Notes under the pieces: generated by a model
Told to the model about the DNA's origin: nothing
What the model saw: only the letters and a program-made list of their open reading frames with translations
Databases searched by the model: none
Source: Chrysaora quinquecirrha
Lineage: Eukaryota > Cnidaria > Scyphozoa > Semaeostomeae > Pelagiidae
Direction: 5' to 3'
Assembly: GCA_014526335.1 (NCBI GenBank)
Contig: JACTAT010000040.1
Span: forward strand, 9,056,920-9,120,919
DNA: 64,000 nucleotides
Shown here: positions 62,407 to 64,000 of the stretch, one piece after another
Position numbering within the stretch: position 1 is the stretch's first letter
Layout: every line of letters starts with the position of its first letter
Position numbers and translations under genes: made by a program

Positions 62407-62509
62407 CTAGAAAGTAGCCGAATATCTCACCAGCTCAGGAGGTGGAAAGTAAAATGATAGTTACGTGCCTTAAATATTTTGTACTAAACATTTTCTATAT
62501 TGAATTTAC

Positions 62510-62687
62510 TTAGCCATTCATTTCATTCAACTCATTGCAGAATTCTATGTATTGATCAAGTACCTTTAGGAAAGGGGCCGACAGGTAATTTTGCATACCT
62601 TCTTTGAGGATATTCCTCATTCGAGTGCCCTTCGGATACCTTATTTTCTCAAATTGAAGCCGCTCTTGAATATAGGGCGCATGGGGA
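62510..62687 (-). CDS. Unrecognised gene, exon candidate B
   Basis: After an acceptor AAAAAG, placed just past a perfect TACTAAC branch-point word, the frame reads PHAPYIQERLQFEKIRYPKG, then TRMRNILKEGMQNYLSAPFL and KVLDQYIEFCNELNEMNG to a TAA at 62510. The first codon is completed by the AG left by exon A (AG+T, Ser). An alternative donor AAG|GTACTT at 62563 would end the exon at 62564 in phase 0 and join exon C. The amphipathic sequence looks protein-like. Two isoforms, one stopping here and one splicing on, are possible. Confidence 0.6.
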
Positions 62688-62946
62688 CTTTTTACCTTTA
62701 GTTAGTATACGCTTTGCTGGAAATGCTTTGAAAATGATGAGCAAAATTTGCATGTCATTTGCATACTCTATGACAAACATCGTTAGTTGAGCAAATCATT
62801 CCCTGACACAACAAGTCGGGTATACCATTGATTTCAAGACTGGTTTTTTGAGAGCAATTATATGGCTTGATTCTCAGATAACATACTAAAAGTATAAACT
62901 TCATTATTCTTAAGGACAAGATTAAAAGATGAATCAGAATATTCAC

Positions 62947-63311
62947 CTGAAACCTTCAGCCGTCTTTGATCGACCTTCCTTATGAACCTGTGCTTTTGCT
63001 ATACTATTTTTGTCTTCCATATCCAAGCCATAACTGCTCCTAGAAGATCCATTTCCAACGTAGCTCAAACTCTCTGTTCTTTTTTCAGCATGGTAATCAT
63101 GTCTGTTTCTTCTAAAACCATTATTCTCAACCTCAGTCCTCGTGCTTTCCTTTTCCTTTGGTCTGTATTCGTCTCCAGCTCTTGTGAATTCTGCACCAGC
63201 ATGGTATCGCCTCACATTATACCTTTTATTCAAATCTGGGGACCAAGTTTCTTTTCTGGTCGTTTTATATTTTTTCACGTGAGGTGACCTTTTACTAAAA
63301 CACAGATTCAT
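62947..63311 (-). CDS. Unrecognised gene, exon candidate A, charged protein
   Basis: Opens with MNLCFSKRSPHVKKYKTTRK; an in-frame TGA lies shortly upstream, so the ATG is either the true start or follows a splice site (CTAAG just before it). 121 codons rich in Arg, Lys, Glu and Ser: WSPDLNKRYNVRRYHAGAEF, DEYRPKEKESTRTEVENNGF, LSYVGNGSSRSSYGLDMEDK, EGRSKTAEGF. It ends at the donor AG|GTGAAT in phase 2, which fits exon B. No domain recognised; it could be an intrinsically disordered cytoskeletal or ciliary protein, but that is only a guess. Confidence 0.65.
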
Positions 63312-63584
63312 CCTTAGTCGCCCCTTGAATCAGTTTCTTTTTCTTTAAAAACCAAGATCTCTCCTGCAAGTGCTGCCCTATTCTAATCGACTAATGGACT
63401 AACACTTGCTTAGACGTCTTATAAAGAAAATTTAAAAGAAATTAAAGTATTTTATTGAAAATTCTTTATTTTAAGTACACTTAAATATATATTTCATAAC
63501 AGGTGTGTCTATAATTAACAAAACATTTTAAGTTTAAACATGGAGTGGATAAAAAACCTCTCTACAGCATTTGATGGAATGAAG

Positions 63585-63902
63585 CCTAAGGCCTATAATT
63601 TAGACAGCGCATTATTGGCGAGGTGAATTAAATTCAGCTTACATCACGAGTGCGCTGTTAGAGCGCTTTAAACTACATGATGAATTCAGACAGCGAATTT
63701 AACTAAGAGAGCACAAAATGAAAAGATATAATTCACTTATAATTCGCTTGTAGCAGCGCATTATGAGCGCATTTAATAATTTAAGTCACCTCAAAAAATG
63801 GTTCGTTTTTACGGCGCATTATGAGCGAATGAAATTGACAAACTTTTAGGCAATGATTTAATTCGCTGCGCTCATAATGCGCTGTCTAAACTAGGCCTAA
63901 GG
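63585..63902. mobile_element. MITE-like foldback with repeated GCGCATTATGAGCG
   Basis: The ends CCTAAGGCCTATAATTTAGA and, on the minus strand, CCTTAGGCCTAGTTTAGACA continue into matching CAGCGCATTAT, giving inverted termini of about 45 bases. The 14-base word GCGCATTATGAGCG is present at 63756 and 63814 and inverted at 63869, with a variant at about 63606. 318 bases, non-coding. No unambiguous target duplication was found. Confidence 0.85.
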
Positions 63903-64000
63903 AATATGGGTACAATTTCACAACAACAATATTCACACGAAGGTGTCAAAGTCCGTTTAGTATTAGCCCATGGATATTTACTTTCTTTAGCCTGCGTGCA
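63903..64000 (-). other. Window end, possible exon (weak)
   Basis: On the minus strand one frame is open across the last 98 bases (for example KESKYPWANTKRTLTPSCEY), but there is no splice site pair or family match inside the window. It might be an upstream exon of the gene at 62.1-63.3 kb. Confidence 0.2.

Noticed and set aside
62982..63287. Plus-strand open frame of 101 codons opposite exon A
   Set aside because: It is the antisense shadow of the charged minus-strand exon, which has a good donor and phase-compatible partners.

Overview
This is a 64 kb piece of an animal (metazoan, not vertebrate-like) genome. The evidence is spliceosomal introns with GT-AG borders, about 25 short introns of 0.3-1.5 kb, fibronectin type III (FN3) and laminin G domains, tRNA-derived SINEs, LINE remnants, foldback elements and a long satellite array. 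The species cannot be named from sequence alone. An early-branching marine invertebrate such as a cnidarian is a guess from compact introns and AT richness, not a demonstrated fact.

Region 1 (1-31058, + strand) is one gene: the 3' three quarters of an usherin (USH2A) orthologue. I resolved 27 exons, with reading phase consistent at every junction, encoding about 3,900 residues. The domain order is FN3 repeats, a pair of laminin G domains, more FN3, a cysteine-rich module full of vicinal Cys-Cys pairs, more than 14 further FN3 (most in a single 4.45 kb exon), one transmembrane helix, a cytoplasmic tail and a C-terminal DTHL PDZ-binding motif as in vertebrate usherin. The N-terminal part lies upstream of the window. 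Both the laminin G pair and the Cys-rich module sit inside a split FN3 fold. Four single-base frameshifts, all in short A or T runs and all repaired by one added base, look like homopolymer deletions in the assembly rather than gene decay.

Region 2 (introns and 31-33 kb) holds mobile debris: a small MITE with a 9 bp target duplication, several foldback elements, at least two SINE families, two LINE reverse-transcriptase 3' remnants, a minisatellite and a 9 bp repeat in the last intron.

Region 3 (about 33.27-49.68 kb) is a head-to-tail satellite with a unit of about 197-199 bp and roughly 80 copies. Each unit carries two or three stem-loops, one of them with compensatory base changes. Blocks of units have all homopolymer runs shortened together. 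Region 4 (about 49.68-62.05 kb) is a scrambled, barely recognisable form of the same satellite with abrupt borders; I think it is probably a poor assembly consensus.

Region 5 (62.1-64 kb) returns to unique sequence. It contains a minus-strand gene not evident from long open frames: four short exons with compatible phases, encoding a charged protein I do not recognise, followed by another foldback element.
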